Counted from the stretch's first letter, positions 36,478 through 46,324 are shown. The stretch is DNA of 57,005 bases from Scytonema sp. RU_4_4 (GCA_012031965.1 JAAUSC010000017.1:1-57005); one strand, 5' to 3'. Notes: generated by a model not told the origin, from the letters alone. Made by a program: numbers and translations.

Positions 36478-37320
36478 ATGAGTCATCAAAATTCAACGAC
36501 ATCATTACCAGGTTGGACATTATCGACGCGAGAACCGAAATTTATTGAATCGTTCATGCCAATATGGGAATGGTTTTACCGCTACTATTTTCGAGTACAG
36601 ACTTCAGGTTGGCATCACATTCGTGACGATGAAAAGGTTTTGCTGGTTGGTTCACATAATGGTGGGATGGCGTCTCCCGATTTACACATGATGATGTACG
36701 ATTGGTTCCGTCGTTTTGGAGTACAACGTCTAGTGTATGGTTTATTGCACAATTCTGCGTGGAAAGTCAGTCCCACCATCGCCAGTCTCGCACAAAAAAT
36801 GGGAGCGATTCCTGCACATCCAAAAATGGCAAGTGCCGCCTTTGACATCGGTGCAAGTGTCCTTGTTTATCCAGGAGGACAATACGATATGTTTCGTCCT
36901 CATAGCCAGCGTTACAAGATTCAGTTTGCTGGTCATAAAGGATTTATCAAACTGGCATTAAAAAAGTCAGTACCAATCATTCCACTGATTTCAGTAGGCG
37001 CACATGATACCTTGATTGTTTTGGGTGATTGCTACGAACAAGTCAAACAGTTAAATGAGTGGGGATTACCTTGGTTATACCAGATAGACCCAGGGGTTTT
37101 TCCCATATATCTAGGTTTGCCTTGGGGCTTGGGTATTGGTCCGCTACCCAATATTCCTTTACCCGTACAAATTCACACCCGTGTCTGCGCTCCGATTGTT
37201 TTTGAACGTTATGGCACACAAGCGGCTCATGACCGTGAATATGTGGATGCTTGTTATGACTTAGTTTACACGCAAATGCAACGCGAATTGGATTTTTTAG
37301 TTAGGGATGTGGCGATGTAG
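36478..37320 (+). CDS. PlsC-superfamily acyltransferase
   Basis: 280 residues from ATG 36478 (MSHQNSTTSLPGWTLSTREP); an in-frame GTG at 36457 is less likely. It is a lysophospholipid/diacylglycerol acyltransferase-like protein. VGSHNGGMASPDLHM near residue 60 takes the place of the usual HX4D motif with a longer spacing, as in the DAGAT/wax-type branch. VYPGGQYDMFRP near 130 corresponds to the FPEG block, and GFIKLALKKSVPIIPL is the following strand. The substrate is not predictable. It sits between the glyK/CARF remnant and the CRISPR operon without obvious linkage. The stop overlaps a 19-bp direct repeat whose second copy is at 37392-37410. Confidence 0.78.
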   Translation: MSHQNSTTSLPGWTLSTREPKFIESFMPIWEWFYRYYFRVQTSGWHHIRDDEKVLLVGSHNGGMASPDLHMMMYDWFRRFGVQRLVYGLLHNSAWKVSPTIASLAQKMGAIPAHPKMASAAFDIGASVLVYPGGQYDMFRPHSQRYKIQFAGHKGFIKLALKKSVPIIPLISVGAHDTLIVLGDCYEQVKQLNEWGLPWLYQIDPGVFPIYLGLPWGLGIGPLPNIPLPVQIHTRVCAPIVFERYGTQAAHDREYVDACYDLVYTQMQRELDFLVRDVAM

Positions 37321-37711
37321 TTGATTGGGTTATGTTGCAACCTATTAACCCAACAGGTAAGTGCGAGACTTGCAAGGGGATGTAGCGATTAGTTGATTGG
37401 GTAATGTTGCGATACGCGTCCCTTGCGCGTGTCCGTAAGCGCAAGCGCACACTACGTGAACGGCTCCGCCGTGCTGTAGGCTCAGGACTCAGCGTCAAGT
37501 CTCCGGCTTATCGCTGCTGCAAATATCAATCACCCAGTTAACTCCTTATTTTCAATAATTATTTTTAAATATCAGTATTTTTCGGTAGCTATCAATTAAT
37601 TATGTGTTACACTCATGCCTGATTTCTTTGCTGATAGGTAGATTTGGAAGACCTCAATTCCACCTATAAGCTACAATCACACGCAGTTCAGCACAACCAC
37701 CGTGAAGTGTA
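37321..37711. other. Upstream region of the CRISPR operon
   Basis: Contains a near-exact direct repeat GTTGATTGGGT(T/A)ATGTTGC (37320-37338 and 37392-37410), a G/C-rich interspersed repeat (37410-37500), and about 200 nt of A/T-rich sequence presumed to hold the cas promoter. No CRISPR repeat units are seen. Confidence 0.5.
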
Positions 37712-40133
37712 ATGACTGATTCAAAAGCTACCGATGCTGCATTGCAAGTTATCCAACAAGCTGTGTGGGTTTTAGCACAAATAGCTAGTGTGCAATTACC
37801 CAGTGAATGTCAGTATCCAGAGGATTCGGAAGTAGTTAAGCAAGCAAAGCGTATCTTATGGTCTAATAACCAAGACATTCTGTGGTCTAAAGAGAAAAAC
37901 AACACTCTGACTCCCCTGCGCTTGTTGTTTGACCAAGTGCAACTATCGCACAATCAAAATAAACAACATTCGCATAATCAAAATAAACAACATTCGCATA
38001 ATCAAAATAAACAACATTCGCATAATCAAAATAAACAACATTCGCATAATCAAAATAAACAACATTACTGGGAAGCAACATACATTAAAGGACTCAACCC
38101 GCAAATTCCCTATCCACGAGAAGGAAAACCACTCGAAAAAGATATTGAATTACTCAAACGACGTATCCGACGGGTTTTCACTTTAGAAAAATTTGACGAG
38201 AAAAATTGGAATAATCTATCGCTACTCACCCTAATCCTAGAGAAATTTGGCTCCTATATTAGCTTGAATCATTCAGATATTGCCCTGATTGATATGGTAA
38301 GAGCAACTGGTGCTGTAGCAGCAGCATTAGCAGAAAATTCTCATCCAGAACAACTCAGATTAATTGCTGGAGATTTATCAGGTATTCAAAAATTTATCTA
38401 CACAATTAGTTCTGCGGGTGCGCTTAAGTCCCTGCGTGCAAGAAGCTTTTACTTAGAATTAGTGACAGAAGAAGTTGTTCAACAACTGTTGCAAAACTAG
38501 AATTACCGCGTACCAATGTGATTTATGCTGGTGGCGGTAATTTATATCTGCTTGCACCTATAGATGCGACAGAAGATAAACTGCAAGAAGTGAATCAGAG
38601 GTTGAATAAGTGGTTAGCAAAAGAATTTCAAGGTAAAGTCTTTCTAGCTTTAGACCATGTAGACTTTCCCATTAAAGATGTTGCTACTCAAGAATTTGCA
38701 ACGCATTGGTCAAAGGTTACAAAGCTACTGGCAGAACAAAAATCACGGAAATTTGCAGACCAAATTGCAGAATCCCTCACACCCCGCGACAGTCACACAC
38801 CTTGTAAAGTTTGTCATCGAGATGATTTAGAACCAGAAAAATTACAACCATTAAGTGATGAGATTTCAGTGGAAGCCTGTCCTACTTGTCGTAAGATGTT
38901 TGAGTTAGGTGGCGAGCTTTTAAGAGTACAAGCAATTGTGCGATCGCAAGAACGTGATTTTATTCCTGGGGCATACAAACTCAAGTTCAAACTTGAACCT
39001 CAGCCTGTTTATTATCATATCTTTCAACCTAGAAAAAAGTCCAAACTTGTTGAAGATTTCAAACAAATTCCTAACACAGAGACTATTTATCTAGTTAATG
39101 ACTGGATGATATACGACTATTCTCGTGCTGAGAATACCATTCCTTTGCTGTTGGGTAATTACGCTCAAAAAAGCGAAGAAGAACCAGGCTCAACTATTCG
39201 CGCAGGCGAGATGGCTGCAAAAACCAAAGGAATTGAGAGAGTCGGCTATTTACGCATGGATGTAGACAGGCTGGGACAAATTTTGCAAAAGGGTTGGGTG
39301 ATAATCAAACCTTGCCTAAGCTGGCTGGTCTTTCTCGCCAAATGAGTTATTTCTTTAAAGTGTATCTTAATAGTTTAGCAGATGAAAGAAAGAACAATAT
39401 ACCAGATAAAATTGAACAATTAAACCCGAAAGATGAACGCAAAAATCTACTGTTTATCTATGCAGGTGGAGATGATTTATTTATTAGCGGTGCGTGGAAT
39501 GAAGTTGTAGAATTCGCTTTTGATGTTTATCAGTGCTTCCGCGCTTATACCGGAAATAACCCAGATATTACTCTATCGGGGGGTATTAGTATTGATGATG
39601 TTAAATTCCCGCTTTACCAAGCAGCGAAGTCGTCTGGCGAGGCGGAAGATGCTGCTAAAGGAAATGGTAGAGATAGTTTAGGGTTATTTGGTCAAGTCTT
39701 TAAGTGGAGTGAATGGTTAGGTGCAGAAAGTATAAATGTATCTGATATTGAAGTATTAACTCAGGAAAGAAAAAATTATTTAGGAACGGAAATCAAACTT
39801 GATTTATTTGGTGTCTTTCCTCTAGTCAAGAAATTACAAGAGCAGCAAATAGAAATAAATTATGCTCGCAGCTTTATTCGCAACCTTCTAGATACTGCTC
39901 AGATACAGGAGCAGATGATTAACGAGATTAAATATCAAAGAAAAGCACAACAGTACGCAACAGAATTAGACGATAATTGTTACTATTTACACTTGCCAAA
40001 GATAGCTTATACTCTAGCAAGACTACCTGATGATGTGTTAGGAAAAGCCAATTTTAGCCCGATTCGTAAATCTTTAATTAACCAATACAATGCGCCTTAC
40101 TTTCGGCGATCGCAACTTGGATGGAATTACTAA
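37712..40133 (+). pseudogene. cas10: Cas10/Csm1 large subunit, two frameshifts
   Basis: Signature subunit of type III effectors, about 805 residues if repaired. The N-terminal 200 residues show no HD nuclease motif. IAGDLSGIQKFIYTISSAGA begins the first Palm/cyclase half (about residue 220), with AGGGNLYLLAP following. A zinc-finger pair CKVCHRDD...CPTCRK lies at 38806-38900, and DVDRLGQIL starts the second Palm. Its GGDD signature is in IYAGGDDLF (39464-39475), so cyclic oligoadenylate synthesis is predicted. Frames break at 38493-38500 (one A missing: LLQK-LELPRTNV is split) and 39291-39298 (one T missing: QKG-LGDNQT is split). Both breaks are in short homopolymers. First gene of the operon, 15 nt before csm2. 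Decay or sequencing error cannot be separated here. Confidence 0.85.
37946..38065 (+). repeat. Five tandem 24-bp units inside cas10
   Basis: TCGCATAATCAAAATAAACA with ACAT is repeated five times, with a single T-to-C change in the first unit. It encodes SHNQNKQH five times, a hydrophilic spacer near Cas10 residues 79-118. The unit length is a multiple of three, so copy changes keep the frame. Confidence 0.95.
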
Positions 40134-40148
40134 ATCGACCTCAAAAGA

Positions 40149-40667
40149 ATGACACAACAACCAAAGCTAAATCCTAAACCACAAAAATCTATACAACCAA
40201 GTAAAACGGTTGAAATATCCCAACAACAGCCTGTAACCAAGACTGAGATTAGTCCTGACCAGAAGATTAAACAAACTATTACAAACTTAAAGGAACTACG
40301 AGAATACAAAATTCAAGACTTGGTAATCCAGGCAAAAGAATTGGGTGAATATCTTAAAGAGATAGATTTAAAAACTAACCAAATTCGGAAATTTTTAGAT
40401 GCAGTTAATCGACTCAAGGTTACATTAGCTCAGGATAAAGACGAAAATTTTTCTCTAATTGAAACTGAGGTAGTTTTACTTAAACCGAAACTAGCTTATG
40501 CGGCTGCTCGTAAGGATGATGAGCGCAAGCTTAATCCTGTAAAGCCGCTAAGTGATGTACTTTCAGAAGCGATAGACAAAGTTAAAGATACACCTGATTT
40601 TTATCGCTTAGTACAGTTAATTGAATCCATAATTGCCTATCACAAAGCTGCTGGAGGAAAAAATTAA
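40149..40667 (+). CDS. csm2: Csm2 small subunit of the type III-A complex
   Basis: A 172-residue helical protein that lines the target-RNA channel of the Csm complex. The first 45 residues are Gln/Pro/Lys-rich and probably disordered, an extension beyond the usual 120-140 residue Csm2. The conserved core begins near residue 70 with EYLKEIDLKTNQIRKFLDAV, and VLLKPKLAYAAARKDDERK and LVQLIESIIAYHKAAGG complete the bundle. It starts 15 nt after cas10, and its TAA touches the csm3 ATG directly (no spacer), so translation is tightly coupled. Confidence 0.88.
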   Translation: MTQQPKLNPKPQKSIQPSKTVEISQQQPVTKTEISPDQKIKQTITNLKELREYKIQDLVIQAKELGEYLKEIDLKTNQIRKFLDAVNRLKVTLAQDKDENFSLIETEVVLLKPKLAYAAARKDDERKLNPVKPLSDVLSEAIDKVKDTPDFYRLVQLIESIIAYHKAAGGKN

Positions 40668-41696
40668 ATGCTACTACAAAAACAGTTACTAGGTAAGTTC
40701 CGCCTTGAAGCAACTCTGGTATTAGAAACAGGTTTACACATAGGAGGTGGTGGTGGAAATTTAGATATTGGAGGCTTGGATAAACCTGTAGCACGCGATC
40801 CAATTACTCTATTTCCTTATTTACCTGGTTCTTCAATTAAAGGTAAACTCAGATCTATTTTAGAACGATTCCATAAAAAGCCTTTGAATCGCCCAGGTGG
40901 TAGTGACACCTATCGTTATGAAAGTGATGATTTGCTAGATGGCTACACAGAAATTTATGGACAAAAAATTTTTTATCAAGGAGCACGAACTTGTCCGATT
41001 AGTAGATTATTTGGTTCTACTGGCGGCTCAAAGTTTTGGATAAAGACAACAGATGCGATAGAGGAAAAATTAGAGCGAGTTAAGCGCGATGAACAATTTA
41101 TAATCGACACTATTGATGGAGTAGAGTATAGCAAAGTGGAGAGGGGTCGTAATTCTCCTGCAAGGCTGATTGTACGGGATTGTCACTTGCATCGTGACTC
41201 GGCTGACAAACTCAAGCGAGTGGACACTGGTTTGTACATGACCGAATGGAAATGGGAAAATGGATTAGACAGAGTGACAGCAGCAGCTAATCCTCGCCAG
41301 ATTGAGCGAGTACCAGCAGGAGCAGAATTTAATTTTGAGCTAGTTTACACGGTTGAAGCTGATAGCAACCAAACTGAAGAAATCACTCAAGAAGAATTTC
41401 AAACCAGCATTTCTCAAGCAGTAAAAGATTTACAGAACATAGCTATTGCTCTTTCCTTATTAGAAGACGATGCTTTGGGGGGACATGGTTCTCGTGGTTA
41501 TGGCAAAGTTCGGTTTAAAAATTTTAAATGTTATTGGCGTAACATAGAGCAATATCGACGGGTGACAGAAGACGGAGTTGAATTTAAACAGCCAATAATT
41601 ACAGTTGAAGATACTGAAGACGATACATTTAACCTGCTCAAACAATTTGGTACATTGAGTGACCAAATGCAGCAAAAAAGTTTGCCAGGAGGTTAA
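40668..41696 (+). CDS. csm3: Csm3 (Cas7-type) backbone ribonuclease
   Basis: Forms the helical backbone on the crRNA and cuts bound target RNA every six nucleotides. The RAMP core starts with LEATLVLETGLHIGGGGGN, and GGLDKPVARDP contains Asp38, aligned with catalytic Asp33 of Streptococcus thermophilus Csm3 (GAIDSPVIKDP). The Gly-rich loop is YLPGSSIKGKLRSIL and the final one is LGGHGSRGYGKV. At 342 residues it is longer than the usual 210-250. The extra part includes about 60 residues after the last Gly-rich loop, ending in QQKSLPGG. csm4 begins 2 nt downstream. The slicer residue is intact. Confidence 0.92.
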   Translation: MLLQKQLLGKFRLEATLVLETGLHIGGGGGNLDIGGLDKPVARDPITLFPYLPGSSIKGKLRSILERFHKKPLNRPGGSDTYRYESDDLLDGYTEIYGQKIFYQGARTCPISRLFGSTGGSKFWIKTTDAIEEKLERVKRDEQFIIDTIDGVEYSKVERGRNSPARLIVRDCHLHRDSADKLKRVDTGLYMTEWKWENGLDRVTAAANPRQIERVPAGAEFNFELVYTVEADSNQTEEITQEEFQTSISQAVKDLQNIAIALSLLEDDALGGHGSRGYGKVRFKNFKCYWRNIEQYRRVTEDGVEFKQPIITVEDTEDDTFNLLKQFGTLSDQMQQKSLPGG

Positions 41697-41698
41697 AA

Positions 41699-42814
41699 AT
41701 GAGTATCTGGAAACTTGTTCGACTCAATTTTGGGCAAAGCGGTGCTCACTTTGGAGAATTGGGAATCGGAATTGAGGAAACAAGCGAAAGAGTACATTCG
41801 GATACTCTTTTTAGTGCTCTGATTACAGTCTATGCTCAGTTGTTTGGCTCTAAAGAAGTGACAAGGTTATTAGAGCAATTTAAAGAACAACCTGGTCATC
41901 CGCCATTTCGCCTAAGTTCCACATTTCTATATCAGCAAGATGCAGATAACATTATTGACTATTTACCTAAACCTTTACAATTTCCTTGTGGTTATCCATC
42001 TGACGACTTAGAATTTTTCAAAACTTATAAAAACTTGAAACATTTGCCTGTAGAAGTTTGGCGACGCTGGTATCAAGGAGATGGTTTTACATCCTCTGGT
42101 ATTGACAGCGATCGCTATCAATTGATCCAAAAAACACAAGACAAGCCAAGGTCTAACGGGATGCGATATGAAGCTGGTATATTCAGCTATAGCGATGGGT
42201 TCAAAAAGGTACTGTATCCTAAAATTGGTGTAGACAGAATTACTAGAGGCACAAACTTATACCATACAGGATTTGTCCAGTTTAATTACGAACAACGGAG
42301 ACAATCGGGATTATATTTTTTAATTCAATTCCCCCAAGCAAATGAAAACTTAGAAGCAAATTTGAAGCTAGTCTTGCGATTCTTGGGAGATGAAGGATTA
42401 GGAGGGGAACGTACTAGTGGTGCGGGACAATTTCAAGAAAAGTGGTTTGATTTTTCAAAATTAACTGAAACTTGGCAGAAAGTCTTGACTTCTCCCCCAC
42501 TGACTCACTACGCACTTATCAGTTTGTTTTGGGAATCGCCTCTTTCAGAAAACTTACTGGAAATAGATGGCTCGTTAAAAAAAGATTCTAGCTATGAACT
42601 TCAAAGGCGAGGCGGTTGGATTTCTTCTCCCTCCGGTCGTCAACTCATGCGTAAATCGATTCAAATGTTCACTGAAGGCTCGGTTTTTCCATCTCAACCA
42701 ATAGGACAGTTAGCAGATGTTACACCAGATGAATTTAAGCAATACAGAAATACACACAAAATTTACCGTAGTGGTGTTAGCCTGAGTCTTCCCATCAAAT
42801 TACCTAATAAATAA
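41699..42814 (+). CDS. csm4: Csm4 (Cas5-type) crRNA 5'-handle binding subunit
   Basis: A 371-residue RAMP protein capping the 5' end of the crRNA next to Cas10. Start MSIWKLVRLNFGQSGAHFGE, then ERVHSDTLFSALITVYAQLF are typical Csm4 sequences. The glycine-rich loop FLGDEGLGGERTSGAGQF lies near 220-240. The C-terminal half resembles YALISLFWESP and SGVSLSLPIKL of the family. The length is at the upper end for Csm4. It is spaced 2 nt after csm3 and 5 nt before csm5. No defects are seen. Confidence 0.9.
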   Translation: MSIWKLVRLNFGQSGAHFGELGIGIEETSERVHSDTLFSALITVYAQLFGSKEVTRLLEQFKEQPGHPPFRLSSTFLYQQDADNIIDYLPKPLQFPCGYPSDDLEFFKTYKNLKHLPVEVWRRWYQGDGFTSSGIDSDRYQLIQKTQDKPRSNGMRYEAGIFSYSDGFKKVLYPKIGVDRITRGTNLYHTGFVQFNYEQRRQSGLYFLIQFPQANENLEANLKLVLRFLGDEGLGGERTSGAGQFQEKWFDFSKLTETWQKVLTSPPLTHYALISLFWESPLSENLLEIDGSLKKDSSYELQRRGGWISSPSGRQLMRKSIQMFTEGSVFPSQPIGQLADVTPDEFKQYRNTHKIYRSGVSLSLPIKLPNK

Positions 42815-42819
42815 GCATT

Positions 42820-44187
42820 ATGCAATCTCAATCTGGCATAATTACCAAACATCCCAAATTATTAGAATTACGACGAATTAAATTAACAAGTCCAATATTA
42901 CATATTGGATCAGAAGTCCAAAAGTTAAATCCATTTGAATATCTGCAAAATACCGATTATATTTATATTCCTAATCAAGAAGCCTTAGCAAGAGCTTTAC
43001 ATAAGCGAGGCTATTTGCAGCAACCGAAGCCTTGGGAAAGAATTCAAGATTTAGAATCAGGGAAAGCTTTAACCCAATATATTCAAGCAATTCAAGACAA
43101 GAGTGACCAAAAAGTAGAGCAAATTATCGAGCAAGCTTTAGGTAAAGAATGGTGGGAAGCACAAGATAAAGATGGTAAACCTATTTTTCCTGAATCTGGA
43201 ATTATTCCCAAATGGTTTAAACACAGAATTAATCATGAATTACGTCCAATGATTCGGAATGCTTTTGGACAGTTGTATATTCCCGGCTCATCAATCAAAG
43301 GAGCGATTAGAACTGCAATAGCATATTATATGCTAAGCCACGAACCTCAACGAGTAAGTGATATTGAGCAAACATTACGCGAAAGATTGAACAAACAAGG
43401 AGAAATTGGCAGAAGCAAGAAAAATGTAGGTAAGAAATTATTTATGAAAGATTTATTCTCTAATTGTTTACTGAAATATCAAGAGAGAGACTTCACCTCT
43501 GATAATGAATCTAATACAGACTTTATGAGAGCGGTTAAAGTTGCAGATTGTAATCCTCTCTTGCCTAACGACACTATTAACATGGCTGTTTTGGTTGAGG
43601 TACTTGTATCTAGTTTTTATAAAGGTATAGATAAGAAGCCTGCCAAATTTAGAAGTTTTATTTATGCTGAAATGGCTCACAATGTTGAAACTGAATTTAC
43701 ACTCAGTCTAGATAAGACTGTAGATGAAAATACGGGAATTATAGGTATGCTATCCTGGTTTACTCGAAATGATGGGATAGAAATACCATTTCAAACAATT
43801 GAAGATATTTTAAATATCTGTCAAGAATTTGCTCAGGTTCAATGGAACTATGAACGTAAGTATTGGCAAAGAATTCAAAATAATAAAGAGAAGGATGGCA
43901 ACAAAGAAATTAATATTAACTTGGATAAGATTCTGGATTTTTATAGCGATACTAAATGTCCCTTTACTTTGAGATTAGGATGGGCAAGTGGAATGTTAGG
44001 AACCACTATTGGCTTACATCTTCATGATGAAATTAGAAGATGTATTTGTGATGAATGTGGTAGTCCAAAAAACCGTGCTCCAGGATTTGAAGCCCCTAAA
44101 TCTAGACGTACCGTGATGAATCAGGATGGAGAGACTGAATTTGCACCTGGATGGGTAAAACTCGAAATATTACCAAATTTATGCTAA
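42820..44187 (+). CDS. csm5: Csm5 (Cas7-like) 3'-end capping subunit
   Basis: A 455-residue RAMP protein at the distal end of the Csm filament that helps crRNA 3' maturation. It starts with LRRIKLTSPILHIGSEVQKL near residue 17. FGQLYIPGSSIKGAIRTAIA near 148 is the typical RAMP loop, and LGWASGMLGTTIGLHLHD lies near 390. CICDECG near residue 410 is a possible metal-binding or structural Cys pair. The last seven bases overlap the cas6 start at 44181. The frame is intact. Confidence 0.88.
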   Translation: MQSQSGIITKHPKLLELRRIKLTSPILHIGSEVQKLNPFEYLQNTDYIYIPNQEALARALHKRGYLQQPKPWERIQDLESGKALTQYIQAIQDKSDQKVEQIIEQALGKEWWEAQDKDGKPIFPESGIIPKWFKHRINHELRPMIRNAFGQLYIPGSSIKGAIRTAIAYYMLSHEPQRVSDIEQTLRERLNKQGEIGRSKKNVGKKLFMKDLFSNCLLKYQERDFTSDNESNTDFMRAVKVADCNPLLPNDTINMAVLVEVLVSSFYKGIDKKPAKFRSFIYAEMAHNVETEFTLSLDKTVDENTGIIGMLSWFTRNDGIEIPFQTIEDILNICQEFAQVQWNYERKYWQRIQNNKEKDGNKEININLDKILDFYSDTKCPFTLRLGWASGMLGTTIGLHLHDEIRRCICDECGSPKNRAPGFEAPKSRRTVMNQDGETEFAPGWVKLEILPNLC

Positions 44188-44958
44188 TTCTTTCTACCTG
44201 GATATTAAGCGTATCCGAATCAACAGTTTTACCTCGTTCCTACGGCTTAGAACTCGTTAAGCAACTACACAAAAAACTAGGGTTAGAAATGGGAGGCGAA
44301 GCCATCCCCCCAATTTCTTTTTCAGGAATTCTTGGATTATCAACCATCACCAAAGACTTTTTGACCTTCCATCCAGAAGAGTTTTACCAATTCTCTCTCT
44401 GCGGATTGCAGGACATTACAGCGAAAACAATCTCCGCTCTAAATTTATCAGAATCTCTAGAATTTCTCGGAGCTAAATTTTAACATCATCAACCGGGAAG
44501 ACGAAATCACCAGCTACGAGGAACTATACACAACTTTAGTAGCAAATGAACCAGAACCAGTCAGACGATTTGACTTGCGATTTCTCACACCAACAGCTTT
44601 CGCACAGGGTAGCACACCATTACCTCTTCCCGTACCTGCATTGATGTTCCGCAGTTGGTTGGAACGTTGGAATCATTTTGCACCTGTTTATTTGGGAAGC
44701 GATGAATTAATTGCTTACCTTAGTAATGCAATTCTTCTTAAGCATCACAAAATGAAAACTCAAAGTTGGCAATTACATAAAGGTTACGTCAATGGGTTTG
44801 TTGGTGATGTGACTCTACAAGTTTTCAATCGTGCTGATTCTTTACTGGCGAATGTCGCACATTTGTTGGTTCAATACTCAAAGTTTTCGGGTACGGGAAT
44901 GAAGACACGGTTGGGAATGGGACAAACAATTGTCAATTCTGCCATGAACAGTCAGTAG
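44181..44958 (+). pseudogene. cas6: Cas6 crRNA endoribonuclease, one frameshift
   Basis: Processes pre-crRNA by cutting within the CRISPR repeat. It begins MLILSTWILSVSESTVLPRS at 44181, overlapping csm5 by 7 nt. The family N-terminus (YGLELVKQLHKKLGLEM), a middle part with ISFSGILG and the C-terminal Gly-rich FSGTGMKTRLGMGQTIV are all present. The frame is interrupted at 44478-44481, where TTTT in GGAGCTAAATTTTAAC should be TTT to read AKFNIINREDEITSYEE. Repaired, the protein has about 258 residues, a normal Cas6 length. Without repair, the two parts (44181-44483 and about 44482-44958) would be separate. A pseudogene or a sequencing error. Confidence 0.82.
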
Positions 44959-45008
44959 TTACTAACTAAAACAATAAACATTTTGTAAACAAAGGAGTTA
45001 TCCGTACT

Positions 45009-46283
45009 ATGGCTAAAATTTTAGTTTCTTCTTTGGGAGTAGGTGGAAAATTCAAGAATTCAGATACTCATGACAGAGAGTACAAGAAAACTTGCTACCA
45101 AATAGAAGATAAATCATATCCAGACAGTACATTTATGGCTTCTGTACTTTATGAGCATTTTAATTTAGATGGCATCATCTTCATAGGTACAGTCAAGTCC
45201 ATGTGGGAAGAGGGATATCGTTTTTTCTGTCAAAAGAATAGTGTCCCACTCAATGAAAATTACTGGTATAACTTAGCGTCTATAATTGATAAACTGACAT
45301 ACAAAAGTGATTTGGATTCTCTTGATTTATCACCTTTTGAAAAAGTTTTAGGTAATCGGTCTAAATGTATTTTGATAAAATATGGGCTTAATGAACAAGA
45401 ACTGTGGTTCAATTTCAATCAGATTTTAAAAATAGTTGATTTCCTAGAAAAGGATGATGAACTCTACATTGATATAACACATTCATTTCGCTCTTTATCA
45501 CTCTTCTTATTCTTGACAATAACATTTATTAGAGATTTGATGTCTGAGAAAAACATTAAAATTGCTGGTGTTTATTATGGAATGCTGGATGCAACAGCAG
45601 AGCTAAACTATACACCAGTCGTAGATTTAAAGCCATTATTTGAAATGACTTCTTGGATTAAAGGAGCATACAGCTTAAAAAGTTATGGTGATGGTTCTCT
45701 GATTGCTGAATTACTGAAATCTCAAGGCGAAGAACAACTAGCTAGTCAAATAGAACAGCTATCTCATGCCATTAATATTAATTATGTCAGAGCTATTCAG
45801 CAAAGAAGTTCTACCTTAAAAACTACCCTACAAAACACTCAATATAATCAAGCTGCTAGCAGTCCTTTTAAATATCTGAGAACAATTCTCGAAAATTTTG
45901 TCCAAAAGTTTGCGCGCTCGTCGATTCCTGAATCTGAATATCAACTCAAACTGGCTGGCTGGTATTTTGAGAATAAACGTTATGCCACCGGATATATTAC
46001 ACTAGCTGAAGCTATTATTACCTACCTTTGTGAAATCAATGGTAGAAACATCACAATGAAATATGAGCGGGATGAAATGAAAAAGTTTTTAAAAAGATCT
46101 GACAATGAGAAAAGTAAACTTGCTGAACTCTATTCCCAAGTCAATCTGATTAGGAATAGTATTGCTCATGCTTTATTAGAAGAAGATAAAAAAATTATAA
46201 CTGATTCAGATGCTATCAATAAAGCTAAAGGTTATCAACAAGAAGTCAAAAAAATATTTAGAACAGGAACGCTGGATTATTAA
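45009..46283 (+). CDS. Csx1/Csx2-family CARF-HEPN ribonuclease (DxTHG type)
   Basis: A 424-residue predicted cyclic-oligoadenylate-activated RNase. The CARF half begins MAKILVSSLGVGGKF, and DITHSFRSLSLFLFL (residues 155-169) is the DxTHG-type motif with Ser in place of Gly. The HEPN half (about 230-420) carries RNSIAH (Arg382-His387), the RX4-6H catalytic signature. Binding of the second messenger made by Cas10 would activate non-specific RNA cleavage, giving abortive or dormancy immunity. It starts 50 nt after cas6 on the same strand and looks intact. The gene is the plausible executor of the locus. Confidence 0.88.
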   Translation: MAKILVSSLGVGGKFKNSDTHDREYKKTCYQIEDKSYPDSTFMASVLYEHFNLDGIIFIGTVKSMWEEGYRFFCQKNSVPLNENYWYNLASIIDKLTYKSDLDSLDLSPFEKVLGNRSKCILIKYGLNEQELWFNFNQILKIVDFLEKDDELYIDITHSFRSLSLFLFLTITFIRDLMSEKNIKIAGVYYGMLDATAELNYTPVVDLKPLFEMTSWIKGAYSLKSYGDGSLIAELLKSQGEEQLASQIEQLSHAININYVRAIQQRSSTLKTTLQNTQYNQAASSPFKYLRTILENFVQKFARSSIPESEYQLKLAGWYFENKRYATGYITLAEAIITYLCEINGRNITMKYERDEMKKFLKRSDNEKSKLAELYSQVNLIRNSIAHALLEEDKKIITDSDAINKAKGYQQEVKKIFRTGTLDY

Positions 46284-46324
46284 TGACTCCCTTCGGTGGT
46301 CTAAGATTACCTATAGTGCTTTAC

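Noticed and set aside
37887-38186. Extra open frames across the cas10 repeat on both strands
   Set aside because: They exist only because the 24-bp unit has no stop codon in those frames.
38493-39298. Programmed ribosomal frameshifting in cas10
   Set aside because: Neither site has a classical slippery heptamer with a downstream structure, and similar single-base breaks occur in unrelated genes here, so mutation or sequencing error is simpler.
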